A DNA stretch of 30,821 nucleotides from the NCBI GenBank assembly GCA_003427395.1, contig BFEA01000543.1, forward strand, positions 84,046 to 114,866, written 5' to 3'. Made by a program: the position numbers and the translations under genes. The notes under the pieces were generated by a model. It did not search any database. It was not told the DNA's origin and saw only the letters and a program-made list of their open reading frames with translations. Of the stretch, positions 29,464 to 30,821 are shown in pieces (the stretch's first letter is position 1; the number at the start of each line of letters is the position of its first letter). This DNA is from Chara braunii (lineage: Eukaryota; Streptophyta; Charophyceae; Charales; Characeae).

Positions 29464-30483
29464 TTCCCCAAGTGACCTGCAACGGCACGTACAAAAAAAT
29501 TGCCATTGCAGCACTACCTAGATCCATATGAACTGGTGGTTTAAAATTTACCAGAGAGTAAGTTATGTGCCATCATGCAAGGCAGGGCCGGGGCGGGGGG
29601 GAAGCCCCTCAATGAACCCCCCAAACACAGCACATACGGCTGCCACTGCCAGGCCTAACGCCCACAACTGTCCGGTGGTTCCGGAGCAGGCAAAACCACG
29701 TATTGTGAAGGTGGCGCTTGAGGCACATGCACATACCCAAACATGGGCACAGTGCTGACGCAATGTGGCTGTAGACAAATATGGCTGCCCACTACCAGGC
29801 CTAACCCCCTCATATGAGAAAATACACCGACACAGGGACACGTGTCACGCGTGTCAGACAACGACTTTCTCAACCGAATCTAGCAGTAGCTGTAGTCAGA
29901 CATATCCAGTGAAGTCCTCTTTTAGCATGTACTGATGATTTGAAGCCCCCCAAACAAACAGTCTCTTTTATTGCTCATATGGGGAGGGGTAATCGGCGAG
30001 GCACAGCGACTGGCCACTAGGATGATACTCGGTCCCTCTGCTACCGGGTGTCCCCTGGCGGGCGTCCCCCACTGGGGGGTGGTTCCCTGAAGGCAATAAA
30101 TAAAGGCCACCCTGGGCTGAAAAGGGCCACACCCAGTGTCAGATTAGACACAAGATTGAGTTTACCTGGGCTGGTTAGTCCGATGATAATACCTCAAGGC
30201 CATCGCCCTTTTTTTTGAAAAAAAGGAAGACAGAATGCACTAATGTGTTGAAGATGAGACTTCAAAAAAAAAAAGAAAAAAAAGAAAGAAGAAAAAGAAG
30301 AAGAAGAAGAAGCGGTTCCGATCGAACCCATGCAACAAACTGTATGCAAGGCCAGCTGCTGCACCCTGTTCGACGGAACACCGAACACCATTTTTTTTTG
30401 GCAGCATCTTTTCCCAGGTTGATGTAGAGGCCAGGTACCTCTTCACTTCCATCAGTGAGCAAGACACACACCCAACATACCAA
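29464..30483. other. Unassigned sequence with small repeats
   Basis: A CTGCC(C)ACTRCCAGGCCTAAC block occurs near 29640 and again near 29785. An A/G-rich (AAG)n tract lies at about 30264-30312. No gene supported. Confidence 0.4.
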
Positions 30484-30555
30484 CCGGCGTAGCTCAGTCA
30501 GTACAGCCACGAACTGTCGAAATACAGACCTGAGTTCGAATCCCTCTAAACCAGA
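30484..30555 (+). ncRNA. tRNA-like SINE head, plus strand
   Basis: TAGCTCAGTCAG (30490-30501) matches the A-box and AGTTCGAATCC (30533-30543) the B-box, with CTGT/ACAG able to form an anticodon-type stem between them. The acceptor stem is poor, so this is a tRNA-derived element or pseudogene rather than a functional tRNA. Confidence 0.55.
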
Positions 30556-30821
30556 TGACACATTAAAATAACTCTGATCTGATTTGGGTCAGTTCGACGA
30601 GGGTCATGCTCCATTTTCTGAAAAGAGAAAATTCACAGAGGACATTGCACTACAGCAAGAAAAAATATTACATCCGCGCAGGGTGAACACGTGGCACTCA
30701 CAGACAGTGAATGGATTCTCGAGGCATTTTACTTGAATCCAAATCCCCAGAGTTCGGGTTGTACAGGTCACAAATACCCCTGCGGATCGGAACAAGGCTC
30801 TCCACTGGAGGCAGTCTCCCG

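Overview
This is eukaryotic, repeat-dominated DNA, with no operons, ribosome-binding sites or bacterial gene spacing. An interstitial block of the plant/green-algal telomere motif CCCTAAA (20527-20548), a Ty3/gypsy integrase, a primer-binding site matching plant-type tRNA-Asp, many tRNA-like (SINE-type) sequences and heavy microsatellite content all fit a large streptophyte genome. A charophyte alga would fit well, but the species is inference. No intact host gene was recognised. The N run (16070-16553) and single Ns at 3850 and 21204 are assembly gaps.

Layout. 1-3550: decayed minus-strand non-LTR (LINE-like) ORF1 with a broken zinc knuckle, a 9-bp in-frame repeat and 80-bp tandem units near its 5' side. 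3550-9237: short tandem repeats, poly-A/T runs, three ~210-bp units, two minus-strand tRNA-like heads and several hairpins. 9255-23424: a large LTR retrotransposon. Its two ~890-bp LTRs are about 13.3 kb apart and differ by roughly 6-8% by eye. A tRNA-Asp PBS lies 2 bp inside the left LTR, followed by a badly decayed gag-like region (about 11.3-12.9 kb) and a frameshifted terminal ORF just before the right LTR. The rest of the interior is filled with secondary repeats: tRNA-like elements, (ATT)n tails, a 73-bp hairpin, three exon-like direct repeats with splice-donor-like edges, an 18-bp minisatellite, a telo-box with a TATA-like motif and an 11-unit minisatellite.

23425-26545: Ty3/gypsy integrase abutting the right LTR, carrying two frameshifts. 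It is followed by two unrecognised ORFs, each starting in a 4-bp ATGA overlap with the previous stop codon. That makes integrase, ORF3 and ORF4 look like one translationally coupled 3' cassette, which is the most interesting feature here. 26546-30821: a GC-mixed spacer with a TATA-like box, a degenerate unrecognised ORF set (28308-29463) and a final tRNA-like element at 30484.

Almost everything coding-like belongs to mobile elements in various states of decay. Confidence is high for the LTR pair, PBS, integrase and tandem arrays, moderate for the LINE ORF1 and ATGA-coupled ORFs, and low for the other relics.
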